A program made the translations under genes and the position numbers. This document shows positions 8,715 to 17,307 of a stretch of 43,160 nucleotides of DNA, piece by piece (the stretch's first letter is position 1; each line of letters starts with the position of its first letter). The stretch lies in contig JAWXAN010000076.1 of NCBI GenBank assembly GCA_034439475.1, positions 1 to 43,160 of the forward strand, read 5' to 3'. The stretch is from Candidatus Zixiibacteriota bacterium. GTDB taxonomy: Bacteria; Zixibacteria; MSB-5A5; GN15; FEB-12. Below the pieces are notes generated by a model. That model did not search any database and was not told where the DNA came from. It saw only the letters and a program-made list of their open reading frames with translations.

Positions 8715-11546
8715 TTAGAATGAGAGCTGAAGTCCGAAAAATATCTGTCGTGGCGGACCGTAGTTAAGAGGGTTATTTTCTTTAAGATTATATTTCTGTT
8801 CACCGTTTAGTCCCGAAGCATCAGCCTCAGCAAAAGTCTCGCTGAAGGCTTCGCCCTCTTCGGTTGACAGCCAGCCGGTCGTATTCGGTCGTCCTGTCGA
8901 CTCGTACACTGCGATAACATTATCCCGATTGAGCAGATTGTTGACCTGAATGTAGGGAGCAATCGTGTAACGTCCCAAGGCAAAGCTCTTTTTGGCTTTG
9001 AAATCAATGGTTGACGTCCAGGGCATGTAGACCGAGTTCCGAACATCCGTCGGAGTGGGTGTCACGCTGGCCAAGGTAACTTCATTATAAACACCCTGCG
9101 GTGAATACGGCAATCCGCTTCCAGCGTATAGTAGTACGTTGAAACTGAAGTTTTCGAACGGATGCCCGCCCGCAAATGCAGGTCCTTCTTGCTCGCCCAT
9201 ACGCCAGTCAATATTACCGATAAGGCTATGCCGCTGGTCATATTCGAGAGAGGCCGGCTGCTTGGGAGCATTGTCGTTTGTCCAAGCCGAGTTACGAGCC
9301 GTGTTGGCGAACGAACCAGTGCCATTGGCGTACTGCAGAGTATACTTCACGCCGAAGGCTATATTGTTTTGCGCGCGTTGGGTCAAATTGAATTCAAGAC
9401 CTTTTACCGTTCCATAGTCGCTATTTTTAAAGCTGGAGTAGTTGCGCGGTGAGGCCGCCTGATTATAGACCTGTATCTGATCAAGGATGTCCTTGTAAAA
9501 GGCATTGATGTCGAGGGTCGTGTTGTCTCCAAAACTCTGTGACATTCCTATTTCATAGGCAGTGGTCCGTTCGGGACGAAGATTCGGATTTCCGATTGGG
9601 TAGTAATAGCCGCCCGAAGTGACTTTGTACTCATAGTAATCATAACCGACGTAAAGTTGAACCAGGTTTGGACGTTGGAAAAACTTTCCGAAGTTAAGAT
9701 GCAGTTGTGTGCGGTCACTTACCGGAAAGGCAATGCCAAGCCGCGGAGATAGCCGTGTAAACTTTTCGCTCTCCTCAAGGTCGCCAGCATCGAGCACCGC
9801 GGATAGTGGATCGGGCGTGTTGTCCGGATCGAAAGGACGTTCCAGATTCTTGATGCGTTTGGCTTTGTAATCAAAATAGTCGAAACGAAGCCCGGCGCTG
9901 AGTATCAATCCGCGCCACTCAAAACGGTCATGAGCGTATGCGGCCACGTTAATTGGATGCTTAGGGCCATCCAATCCAAGCTTTCCACCGCCATCGGTCT
10001 CGTTGCCGTTTACATCATAGCCGAAGCGGTCGATATCTGTAGTGTTTCGAGTTCCATCAGAATTTTCCTGCGCGGGAAAGAGATGATCGTAATAGCGTAG
10101 TGTGTGTCGCTGGAGCTCAAATCCTAAAAGTAAAGAGTGTTCTTCGTTGATATCACTTCGAATATCTCCTCGTAAGCCAACATACGCTGATTTCCGTTTG
10201 AGATAGTCATCGTACACGTGACCGTCGTCGCCCGATGTCGAAGGGTCATCACCCAGCCAGAATAGACTTGCATCTTCAAATCGTGGATTACCGCCGGGAA
10301 CAGTATAGGCGGCGAGATCTTTGCGGAGGACTCCATCGCCGCGGAATCGCTGGGTCGTACTGTACGATGCGCTGAGGTTGTAAAATGTTGTCGCGCTCAG
10401 CGTGTGGGTCACTCGGGTATTGAGGCCGAGATGACGATCATCGTAGTAGGGCATGTGCGCGGCATTAAAAAGATACGAGTGGACGTACTCACGCCACTCA
10501 TCGCGGGAGCCGGTTCCGCTGACTGCCAGTTCGAAACTTGGTGTCAGTTTATAGTTTACTTTGCCTTGAAGAGAAAATCCTTCAAGATTATTGTTTGGCA
10601 AGCGATAAGAACCGCCGGGGAGGAAATCATTGGTAATGGAAGACGGCGCGCGGTCGCCCCAATAGCGTCTCTCGCCCGAAACAAAAAAGAAAGCCTTTTC
10701 AGTACCAGGAATCGGGCCGCCGAGGTCTGCATTATACCAATTCTGGTCAAAGTTATCGCTTCCGATATTGTCTGAGAGAACTTCTAACGATCCCTTGTAG
10801 AGATCGCCTCCGGAGTTCGTTATTGTATTAACGACACCCGATGAGACGTTGCCATATTCAGGGGAGAATCCACCGGCATACACGGTAACTTCCTTTATCG
10901 CATTGTTGCTAAGCGACGCAGTATTGGTCCCTGAAAGAGGGTCCTGTGTGCTGTAACCGTCGACAAAATAAGCAACTTCAGCGGGTCGCCCGCCACGGAG
11001 CGTAATCTCAGAGCCATTCGTAGCTTCGCGGTCGCCTCGAATTACCGTTCCGCCAAAGGGACGTACTTTGACGACGCTGTTCTGGATTCCGACGATTTGG
11101 TTTACCCCGCGAACGGGCATGGCTTGTATCTGATCACGCTTGACAATGCTGATTGATGACGTTTTGTCTTTAATAATAAGCGGAGCTTCGGCTGTAACTT
11201 GGATAGTTTTGCCGATATCAGTTGCGCTTGAACTGAGAGTTCGATCCTCATAGGTCACCAAATCCGCGGAGACTGAAGTATTGTCCACTTCGACAGTACC
11301 GTATCCCACAGAGGAGATGCGCAGTTTATAAGTGCCAACAGGGACATTTGCAATCGTGTATCTGCCATTTTCATCCGTTATCCCGCCGAGGGTGGTTCCC
11401 ACGAGGGCCACACTGGCGCCGATAAGTGGTTGTTTTGTCTGGGTATCGGTAACTGTTCCGGTAATTCGACCGGTAGTCGCTGACCAAGCCGTGACCGAGG
11501 CCAGACACATCACAAATAATGTGATTGCCATTAGTTTACGTTTCAT
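8715..11546 (-). CDS. TonB-dependent receptor with CarboxypepD-regulatory N-domain
   Basis: 943 aa. A signal peptide (LMAITLFVMCLASVTAWSA) is followed by a carboxypeptidase-regulatory-like beta-sandwich (GRITGTVTDTQTKQPLIGAS ... VPVGTYKLRISSVGYG, about residues 26-105). A plug domain comes next (SISIVKRDQIQAMPVRGVNQ, then ITLRGGRPAEVAYFVDGYS, about 130-240), then a 22-strand-type barrel ending in the aromatic GLQLSF. This architecture is widespread in FCB bacteria for TonB-driven uptake of large ligands or, in some cases, export-linked functions. It is the first gene of a three-gene operon; GAGGAG precedes the ATG. A TATAAT box on the minus strand at 11603-11608 is a possible -10, but I see no good -35. 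The ligand cannot be read from sequence. Confidence 0.88.
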   Translation of the reverse strand: MKRKLMAITLFVMCLASVTAWSATTGRITGTVTDTQTKQPLIGASVALVGTTLGGITDENGRYTIANVPVGTYKLRISSVGYGTVEVDNTSVSADLVTYEDRTLSSSATDIGKTIQVTAEAPLIIKDKTSSISIVKRDQIQAMPVRGVNQIVGIQNSVVKVRPFGGTVIRGDREATNGSEITLRGGRPAEVAYFVDGYSTQDPLSGTNTASLSNNAIKEVTVYAGGFSPEYGNVSSGVVNTITNSGGDLYKGSLEVLSDNIGSDNFDQNWYNADLGGPIPGTEKAFFFVSGERRYWGDRAPSSITNDFLPGGSYRLPNNNLEGFSLQGKVNYKLTPSFELAVSGTGSRDEWREYVHSYLFNAAHMPYYDDRHLGLNTRVTHTLSATTFYNLSASYSTTQRFRGDGVLRKDLAAYTVPGGNPRFEDASLFWLGDDPSTSGDDGHVYDDYLKRKSAYVGLRGDIRSDINEEHSLLLGFELQRHTLRYYDHLFPAQENSDGTRNTTDIDRFGYDVNGNETDGGGKLGLDGPKHPINVAAYAHDRFEWRGLILSAGLRFDYFDYKAKRIKNLERPFDPDNTPDPLSAVLDAGDLEESEKFTRLSPRLGIAFPVSDRTQLHLNFGKFFQRPNLVQLYVGYDYYEYKVTSGGYYYPIGNPNLRPERTTAYEIGMSQSFGDNTTLDINAFYKDILDQIQVYNQAASPRNYSSFKNSDYGTVKGLEFNLTQRAQNNIAFGVKYTLQYANGTGSFANTARNSAWTNDNAPKQPASLEYDQRHSLIGNIDWRMGEQEGPAFAGGHPFENFSFNVLLYAGSGLPYSPQGVYNEVTLASVTPTPTDVRNSVYMPWTSTIDFKAKKSFALGRYTIAPYIQVNNLLNRDNVIAVYESTGRPNTTGWLSTEEGEAFSETFAEADASGLNGEQKYNLKENNPLNYGPPRQIFFGLQLSF

Positions 11547-12014
11547 AGTAATTCACTCCTCTATTAGAAAGCTGTTTACAAACCATGATACATGTTTATT
11601 TGATTATACGTTCAGACTTCGAAAACATGCAGGAATCCGCCTGTCATGCCTGTTTGTTTTGCGATCCTGTTTACTGTGTGGGGGGTTAATAAAATCACGA
11701 GGTGGTATGAGTCGTATCGTTTCGTTTAAACTCCTCCCGATAGGGTTGCCCATCCTAAAGAAACCAACCAGAACAGCTGTCTATCATTTGCACACTTGCC
11801 CTTTATTTATCGGTAAGACCAACGTATTTCTTTAGTTATGGCCTCTGACCGAATCGCGTATACAAAAAACAGTACCATTGCTAATTTGGTGTTAAGGGCT
11901 TTCCTTGTCAATTATAAAACTATAATGCTATTCAAAAAGAACAACTTGGAGCGAATGTTCTCAATCAAAAGTATTAATCCTTTGCCGTAAATGGTTCGCG
12001 ATGTATTTTGAATT
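11547..12014. other. Divergent intergenic region
   Basis: About 470 bases between the minus-strand receptor operon and the plus-strand phosphatidyltransferase; it must hold both promoters. Candidate -10 boxes are TATAAT on the minus strand (11603-11608) and TATAAT on the plus strand (11918-11923), neither with a clear TTGACA. No gene recognised. Confidence 0.4.
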
Positions 12015-12665
12015 ATGATCCCGAAGATTAACCATCTGAAATCACTGCCCAATCTCATCAGTCTATCGCGTGTAGGAATCGCGCCGCTGATAGGATATTT
12101 TTTGAGCAACGGCGACGGAAGAGGCACAGCAATAAGCCTCGGACTGTGTCTCCTTGCCGGATTTACAGACTGGCTCGATGGCTATCTTGCGCGGAAAACA
12201 AAACAAGTCTCAGGCCTTGGAATTGCCCTCGATCCCTTGGCCGATAAACTCTTTGCTGCGATACTTGTAGTTTGTCTGATACTGTACCGCAATTTCCCGC
12301 TCTGGCTTGCGACCGTAATCATAGCTCGCGATGTGTTGATTCTTATAGCGGCGAGTCTTCTGCTGCGCGAGAGAAAAATAGACTTGCCTTCTAATTTGAC
12401 AGGCAAATACACTTTCTTTGCGATTGTCATACTGTTAGTGAGTTACATTGTTGAATATTCTTTTGGGATAAGGCTTACAACAATTGTGACATGCCTTCTG
12501 GTCGCATTCTCGCTTATCAACTATGGAGTGATCTTTGTTGCTTTAAGGGGAAATAAAAGACCGCCGGTTTATGATGATAGCCGAGCAAAGCGAACGGTCA
12601 GAGTTACACTGACCTGTATTTTGCTTGTTATCTATGTGAGCGGATTTTTCAGAGAATATTTTTAG
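12015..12665 (+). CDS. CDP-alcohol phosphatidyltransferase (PgsA-like)
   Basis: 216-aa integral membrane enzyme of the CDP-alcohol phosphotransferase family, which moves a phosphatidyl group from CDP-diacylglycerol to an alcohol with release of CMP. The full catalytic signature is present: Asp52, Asp55-Gly56, Ala59-Arg60, Gly69, Asp73 and Asp77, in DWLDGYLARK and GIALDPLADK. The N-terminus PNLISLSRVGIAPLIG is typical of glycerol-3-phosphate-type enzymes (PgsA), so phosphatidylglycerol-phosphate synthesis is the best guess. Cardiolipin or other head-group enzymes of the family cannot be excluded. About six membrane helices are visible. It converges on the next gene with a 17-base gap. Confidence 0.85.
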   Translation: MIPKINHLKSLPNLISLSRVGIAPLIGYFLSNGDGRGTAISLGLCLLAGFTDWLDGYLARKTKQVSGLGIALDPLADKLFAAILVVCLILYRNFPLWLATVIIARDVLILIAASLLLRERKIDLPSNLTGKYTFFAIVILLVSYIVEYSFGIRLTTIVTCLLVAFSLINYGVIFVALRGNKRPPVYDDSRAKRTVRVTLTCILLVIYVSGFFREYF

Positions 12666-12682
12666 GTCAACAGGCGCGAATA

Positions 12683-15064
12683 TCAGTTTTTGGAGAGTGT
12701 CCGAGCGTATTCTTTCAAACGCTCGAGGAATTCCTGTAAAATATCGCGATTTGCCTCATACGGTGACCAGCCGACTGTGCGGGTAATGGACGAGGCTAAA
12801 TTATAGACGGAATAACGGCGCTCGATCAGATCAAATTTTGCCTCTCGTAAAGTCCTGACAGCATCAACCATATCGGCCAGACCCCGTTTGCTGGCATCGT
12901 ATTCGTCCATCGCCATTTGTATCTGCGAGGTTATAATCTCGACGGAATGGGCCGACAACGGCACTGCGCTGATTGCGGCATCCAATTGATACATGTCTCG
13001 CTGCAATTTCCCCATCAGTTCAGCGCGATAATAATCGCGCTCGTATTCGATTTGAGAATATCCATACTCAAGTTGCTGTGTCGCGCTTTTTTGTTTCCCG
13101 CCATTAAATAGCGAAAATCTCAGTTCGGCCCCAAGCGACCAGACCGGACGTTTCTCTTCAAAATTAACCCGCTCGGACAGTGAGTCGACCAAGGCGAGCG
13201 AGGCATTAAAACCTATTACCGGAAATCGTTTTGCTCTGTTTTGCAAAAGCTGAGACTTTTGACTACGAAGACGGATATTATTGGCTTGTGAGCGGGGATT
13301 ACTTTCGATTGCCGTTCTCACAAGATAGTCCTGAAGTCTCGATCTATCACTTTCTGACCCGGCAAGCGACTCCAAAGCCTGGAATGTGGTGACAAAGGCG
13401 TCTTCGGCAACAAGCGACTCATCAATTGCGAGTGTGTTGTTTCCCGGTCGGTTGAGGAGCACATTCAGCAGGACCCTCGCGCTCGATTCAGACCGTCTCG
13501 CATCTACAATCGCAGACTGCGTCCGCAATTGTTCGAGTTGCCAGCGAAGGACGTCGACCTGGGAGCCTCCGTTCATGCGAAGCCGCGCCTGGGCAGACTC
13601 AAGGGCTCTTTCTACGATTCTTCTCTGCGCTGTTTCTATCCGCACAACTTCAAGTGCCCGACTGTAATTGAAATAGGCCAGAGTAACAGCGAACTCAAGA
13701 TCAAGCGCAGCCTCCTTGAGTTTATTTTCTTCAAGCTCTTTACTTATGGCGGCCGTTTTTGACGCATTGATTTTTGACAGAGAAAAGAGAGTCTGTTCGA
13801 GAAGCAACTCAGCCCGCATTCTCTCATTGGTAAAGCGGCCGCCCGAATTATGAACGGAATTGTTGTCGATATAACCGATTGCCCCCTCGGCTGAAATCTC
13901 TGGCAGAAAATTCCCGGCTGAGGCTCTGGTGGCTTGAATTGCAGATTCCATTTTCTCCGACGCCGCCAAATATCCAGAGTTCTGGCTTAGGGCTAACCCG
14001 ACGGCATCTGGCAGTCGGAGAAGCTCATGTCCCGAAAGTGTATCTCCTATAATGTCGGCGTTGAGCCATACCGCATCCGACAGCTCTATTTTTAACTCTC
14101 GGGCTGTCGCCGCATTTACAGTCAGCCCTTTGCCCTCTTCAAAAATGGTCGGAAGAGACGATGGCATTTCTCCCTGCATTATCCGTATCGTCTTGGATAC
14201 GGCATAGATCGCGACCGCATCGATTGTTTGAGTGGCATGCGATAACAGCGCGCCTCGTTCAACCAAGAACCGTCCATCGGCAGCAAAAACTGCCACATTA
14301 TCCTTGACCGCAGCCAGGAGAAACTCGCGGATTAGTTCATTAGTAAGTCCATAGAGCGAAGTCAGATACAGCGCATCAACTTTCTTATCGAGCAGAGCGT
14401 ACGCTTTGAAAAAAGCATGCGTTCCGATATTATTGAAACCCTCTGCGGTTACTACCTCAAATCCCAGCGACTTCCCAATCTGCTTAACAGAATCAAAGAG
14501 CCCATCCTGTTCATCCCCTGATGGAAAATGTAAAAAACCGACGGTCTTGGGGTTGACGATCCCCCTCAAAACGGCGAGATCCGATTGGAGCTTGCCCGGT
14601 GTGACATGTACCGTGAGATTGGAAGCTTTTGGATTGCCCGACGCATCAAGCAGGCCTTCGGCTTTTGGGTCAAATCGGCCAAGCGCAACAATCGGTTTGG
14701 TATAACCAGCTTCGAGGAGGTCTTCTACCACCCATGGCCCAATCGCCACGACAATGTCAAATGCCCCATTATTAGTTATTCGTCTGGCAATCGCCTTAGT
14801 GCTATCCCGCTTCCAGCCGCCGGACTGATAGCTCCCGGTAGGAAATTCTACTTTATAGCCATCCGGAAGACTTGATTCGAGGTGGTTTCTGAAAGATTCA
14901 CGAATGCGAGCATGTGTTACATAGTCCCCCGGTTCCAAAAAGGCAATTCGAAAGGTGCGGCTGGACGTTTGAGAATTAATGCCAGCCGGAAGGACAACCA
15001 AGCACACGGCAATAGTGGTTAGAAATATGGCGAGATTTGGAATGCTGGTTCGTTGTTGAATCAT
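12683..15064 (-). CDS. Fusion of ABC-type substrate-binding domain and TolC-family outer membrane channel
   Basis: 793 aa from the ATG at 15064. An upstream TTG at 15085 would add seven residues, but neither start has a clear ribosome-binding site; the ATG gives a neat signal peptide (LAIFLTTIAVCLVVLPAGINS). Residues about 38-335 look like a periplasmic substrate-binding domain of the ABC_sub_bind type (FRIAFLEPGDY; AFDIVVAIGPWV-like strand; PKTVGFLHFPSG; VDALYLTSLYG; NVAVFAADGRFLVERGALLSH). From about 343 to the end the sequence is a TolC/OEP outer-membrane efflux domain: LPDAVGLALSQNSGYLAA, two long coiled-coil regions, and FSLFNGGKQKSATQQLEYGY. TolC proteins form trimeric channels for efflux pumps; a fused solute-binding module is unusual. 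It faces away from the ABC exporter operon at 15511. Confidence 0.75.
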   Translation of the reverse strand: MIQQRTSIPNLAIFLTTIAVCLVVLPAGINSQTSSRTFRIAFLEPGDYVTHARIRESFRNHLESSLPDGYKVEFPTGSYQSGGWKRDSTKAIARRITNNGAFDIVVAIGPWVVEDLLEAGYTKPIVALGRFDPKAEGLLDASGNPKASNLTVHVTPGKLQSDLAVLRGIVNPKTVGFLHFPSGDEQDGLFDSVKQIGKSLGFEVVTAEGFNNIGTHAFFKAYALLDKKVDALYLTSLYGLTNELIREFLLAAVKDNVAVFAADGRFLVERGALLSHATQTIDAVAIYAVSKTIRIMQGEMPSSLPTIFEEGKGLTVNAATARELKIELSDAVWLNADIIGDTLSGHELLRLPDAVGLALSQNSGYLAASEKMESAIQATRASAGNFLPEISAEGAIGYIDNNSVHNSGGRFTNERMRAELLLEQTLFSLSKINASKTAAISKELEENKLKEAALDLEFAVTLAYFNYSRALEVVRIETAQRRIVERALESAQARLRMNGGSQVDVLRWQLEQLRTQSAIVDARRSESSARVLLNVLLNRPGNNTLAIDESLVAEDAFVTTFQALESLAGSESDRSRLQDYLVRTAIESNPRSQANNIRLRSQKSQLLQNRAKRFPVIGFNASLALVDSLSERVNFEEKRPVWSLGAELRFSLFNGGKQKSATQQLEYGYSQIEYERDYYRAELMGKLQRDMYQLDAAISAVPLSAHSVEIITSQIQMAMDEYDASKRGLADMVDAVRTLREAKFDLIERRYSVYNLASSITRTVGWSPYEANRDILQEFLERLKEYARTLSKN

Positions 15065-15273
15065 TGCTGCATATATTGTACGCAAAAAACCATGAAAATC
15101 AAAACAGCTGGTTACTTTATATTGATTATGGCCAAGACTGGCCCGACAGGCGCTTTTTGTTTACCGGAACAATAAAATATTGCCCGAAATCAAAATTTTT
15201 AGTTGACACAGCATTAACTATTTATTTCTTTGCAATTGTCGCAGACCAAATATCGTAACTGTGGGTAAAAGAT

Positions 15274-15293
15274 TTAGATTAGATTAGATTAGA
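15274..15293 (+). repeat. Four tandem TTAGA units
   Basis: A simple 5-bp tandem repeat just upstream of the ribosome-binding site of the 26-codon leader ORF. Slippage here would change the length of the leader transcript. Confidence 0.7.
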
Positions 15294-15310
15294 TAAAGGA
15301 AACAAATAAC

Positions 15311-15391
15311 GTGATTAACAGAACTGTCAAAGTAGATACATCGCTAATGGCAAACGGCCATATCGACGGGAGAGATTTGTTGATTATGTGA
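15311..15391 (+). CDS. 26-aa leader peptide ORF
   Basis: GTG start, 26 codons, TGA stop, preceded by AAAGGA ten bases upstream. The peptide begins MINRTVKVDT and ends GRDLLIM. An in-frame ATG at 15347 could give a 14-aa version. It has no homologue I recognise. Its interest lies in its position: the antiterminator strand lies inside it and its stop codon is within a hairpin before an intrinsic terminator, directly ahead of a two-gene ABC exporter. Real translation is inferred, not shown. Confidence 0.5.
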   Translation: MINRTVKVDTSLMANGHIDGRDLLIM

Positions 15392-15414
15392 TTTTGTTCA
15401 CATAGAGATTTTCG

Positions 15415-15450
15415 ACCCGTCGGTGCATAAAACATTCGGCGGGTTTTTTT
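15415..15450 (+). terminator. Intrinsic terminator in the ABC exporter leader
   Basis: An 8-bp stem ACCCGTCG (15415-15422) / CGGCGGGT (15437-15444), with one G-U pair and a 14-nt loop, followed by a run of seven T (15444-15450). No full-length gene ends just upstream on this strand, so it terminates a short leader transcript. Confidence 0.75.
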
Positions 15451-15510
15451 GTGATTGCCGCGCCGTTGCAGATGCACGAAACTGATCAGAACTGATAAAG
15501 GCAATGAAAT

Positions 15511-17307
15511 ATGACCTCTGATTTATATGAAGATGAACCAAAGACCGAATCCCAAAGCAAGATTTCGCTCAAAGATGCATTCGGCACTATTGTACCTCTG
15601 CTCAAAGAGCACAAACGGAGATTAGGCTTCTCGCTTGTGTTGTTGACCGCAACGACTGGACTTGCTTTGGCATGGCCAATGATACTCAAAGAGGGAATCG
15701 ATGGTCCCCTGAAAACTGGTAACATTACCCTCTTAGTCCTACTCGCGCTTGCAATTCTTGTTATTCAGGCCGCTGCATTTTTAATCCAGTACCTTCAGCG
15801 GCTCTCGCTTGAACAGGTTGGCCAGGATGTGATGCTTTCGCTTAAACGACGGCTTTTTGACCACATTCTTTCGCTGGATTTCTCGTATTTCGATTCCAAT
15901 CCGGTTGGAAGAATTATGGCCCGAGTCGAGTCTGACTGCGAAGCCCTTCGGATGCTGTTCACAAATACTGTCGTCCTGCTTGTCGGCGACATGCTTCTTA
16001 TTCTTGGAATATACTCGATCATGGTCTATCAGCAGTGGCAGGTGGGTGTGATACTTTTTTTATCAGTACCGTTGCTGTGTGTGCTGATCTACTTCTTTCA
16101 CCGGTTGACAACCCATCGCTTTTTTGCGATACGCCGCAAAATGGCCGAAGTCACCGCTGTGCTCAGCGAATTCCTGCAAGGGATGTCGATTGTGCAGCTA
16201 TTCCACCGCGGGGAATATGCCCGAAAGAGAGTATACGAGACTAATGAGATAAAATTCGCCGACGATCAATTTGTCCAGATCAGCGTCTGCGTTTTCTTCA
16301 ATCTTATTCTTTTCATAGAGTATGTAAAGATCGGCTTGCTCCTGATGCTCGGCCCGAGGTTTGATTTGAGCGCGGGGCAAATTGTTCTTTTTCTCGTCCT
16401 GATAATGCGTTCCTTTGAGCCGATTTTCAGAACCTCAGAGCAATTGTCAAGCTTTCAAAAAGGAATTGCGGGGGCACGACGGATATATGAACTGCTCGCG
16501 ACTAAACCCGTGGTTCTCGATCCTGTTCGCCCTGAGCTTTGGAACAGGTTTGATGATGCAATTCGCTTCGAGGATGTCTCGTTTTCGTACACCGGTGATT
16601 CCAACTACGCCCTCAAAAACGCAACGTTTGATATTCCCAAAGGGAAGCGGGTGGCTCTTGTCGGTGTGACGGGTGGCGGCAAATCGACAGTTATCTCGTT
16701 GCTTCTTCGCTTCTATGATCCGCAGATGGGAAGGATAACAGTTGACGGAATAGATATACGAGACGTATCGAGGGCCGACCTTCGCAGAAAATTTGCCTTA
16801 GTGCTTCAAGATATTATCCTCTTTCCGGGAGACGTCAAAAACAATATTGGGCTTGGCGCCGAAGAAATTCCTCAGGAGCGGATTGCTGCCGCCGCACAAG
16901 TAGTGGATGCTGCGCTCTTTATTGATCGGTTGCCGAAAAGATATGAAACAGAAATATCGGAAAAAGGCTCGAATTTCAGCCGCGGCGAAAGACAGCTGCT
17001 GTCCTTCGCGCGTGCCCTTGCATTCGACCCGGAGATTTTGATATTGGATGAGGCCACATCCTCGGTTGATCCTGAAACCGAACGTGTGATGGCGGCATCG
17101 CTTAAAATACTTATGCACGGACGAACCTCGCTTATTATCGCCCATCGCTTGTCGACGATTCTCGATGTAGATAAGATCCTGGTTATTAAGCAGGGTGAAA
17201 TTATCGAATCCGGCACGCATACCGAACTTTTGCTACAAAATGGATACTATACAAAGCTGTTCCATTTGCAGTTCAAGTCAAAGATCGGAGAATTGACGAA
17301 TGCGTAA
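15511..17307 (+). CDS. ABC exporter half-transporter, subunit with degenerate signature motif
   Basis: 598 aa: a six-helix exporter transmembrane domain (about residues 38-305) fused to an ATPase domain. Walker A is GVTGGGKS (385-392), Q-loop Gln433, Walker B ILDE with catalytic Glu514, and switch His545. The ABC signature is FSRGE (489-493) instead of LSGGQ. It overlaps the next gene by 8 bases. The partner has a normal signature but Asp in place of the Walker B Glu. Together they give one consensus and one degenerate ATP site, the pattern of heterodimeric exporters such as BmrCD, LmrCD and TM287/288. Probably drug or lipid-like substrate export at the inner membrane. AAAGG lies just upstream of the ATG. 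Confidence 0.9.
   Translation: MTSDLYEDEPKTESQSKISLKDAFGTIVPLLKEHKRRLGFSLVLLTATTGLALAWPMILKEGIDGPLKTGNITLLVLLALAILVIQAAAFLIQYLQRLSLEQVGQDVMLSLKRRLFDHILSLDFSYFDSNPVGRIMARVESDCEALRMLFTNTVVLLVGDMLLILGIYSIMVYQQWQVGVILFLSVPLLCVLIYFFHRLTTHRFFAIRRKMAEVTAVLSEFLQGMSIVQLFHRGEYARKRVYETNEIKFADDQFVQISVCVFFNLILFIEYVKIGLLLMLGPRFDLSAGQIVLFLVLIMRSFEPIFRTSEQLSSFQKGIAGARRIYELLATKPVVLDPVRPELWNRFDDAIRFEDVSFSYTGDSNYALKNATFDIPKGKRVALVGVTGGGKSTVISLLLRFYDPQMGRITVDGIDIRDVSRADLRRKFALVLQDIILFPGDVKNNIGLGAEEIPQERIAAAAQVVDAALFIDRLPKRYETEISEKGSNFSRGERQLLSFARALAFDPEILILDEATSSVDPETERVMAASLKILMHGRTSLIIAHRLSTILDVDKILVIKQGEIIESGTHTELLLQNGYYTKLFHLQFKSKIGELTNA

Larger units (their letters stand above)
15295..15450 (+). promoter_or_regulatory. 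Candidate translation-coupled attenuator of the ABC exporter operon
   Basis: Contents in order: an AAAGGA ribosome-binding sequence (15295-15300), a 26-codon ORF (15311-15391), a small hairpin TATGTGA/TCACATA (15385-15404) over the ORF's stop codon, and an intrinsic terminator (15415-15450). The terminator's 5' arm (CCCGTCG, 15416-15422) is also perfectly complementary to CGACGGG at 15364-15370 inside the ORF, so terminator and antiterminator are mutually exclusive. A ribosome reading to the stop codon would cover the antiterminator and favour termination; stalling early would free it. The exporter ORF starts 61 bases beyond the T-run. Structure is seen; mechanism is inferred. Confidence 0.6.

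Noticed and set aside
11332-11835. 167-codon plus-strand open frame
   Set aside because: It begins inside the receptor gene on the opposite strand and shows no coding character beyond it.
15203-15208. TTGACA upstream of the leader ORF as its promoter
   Set aside because: No acceptable -10 box lies 16-18 bases downstream, so I do not claim it as the promoter.
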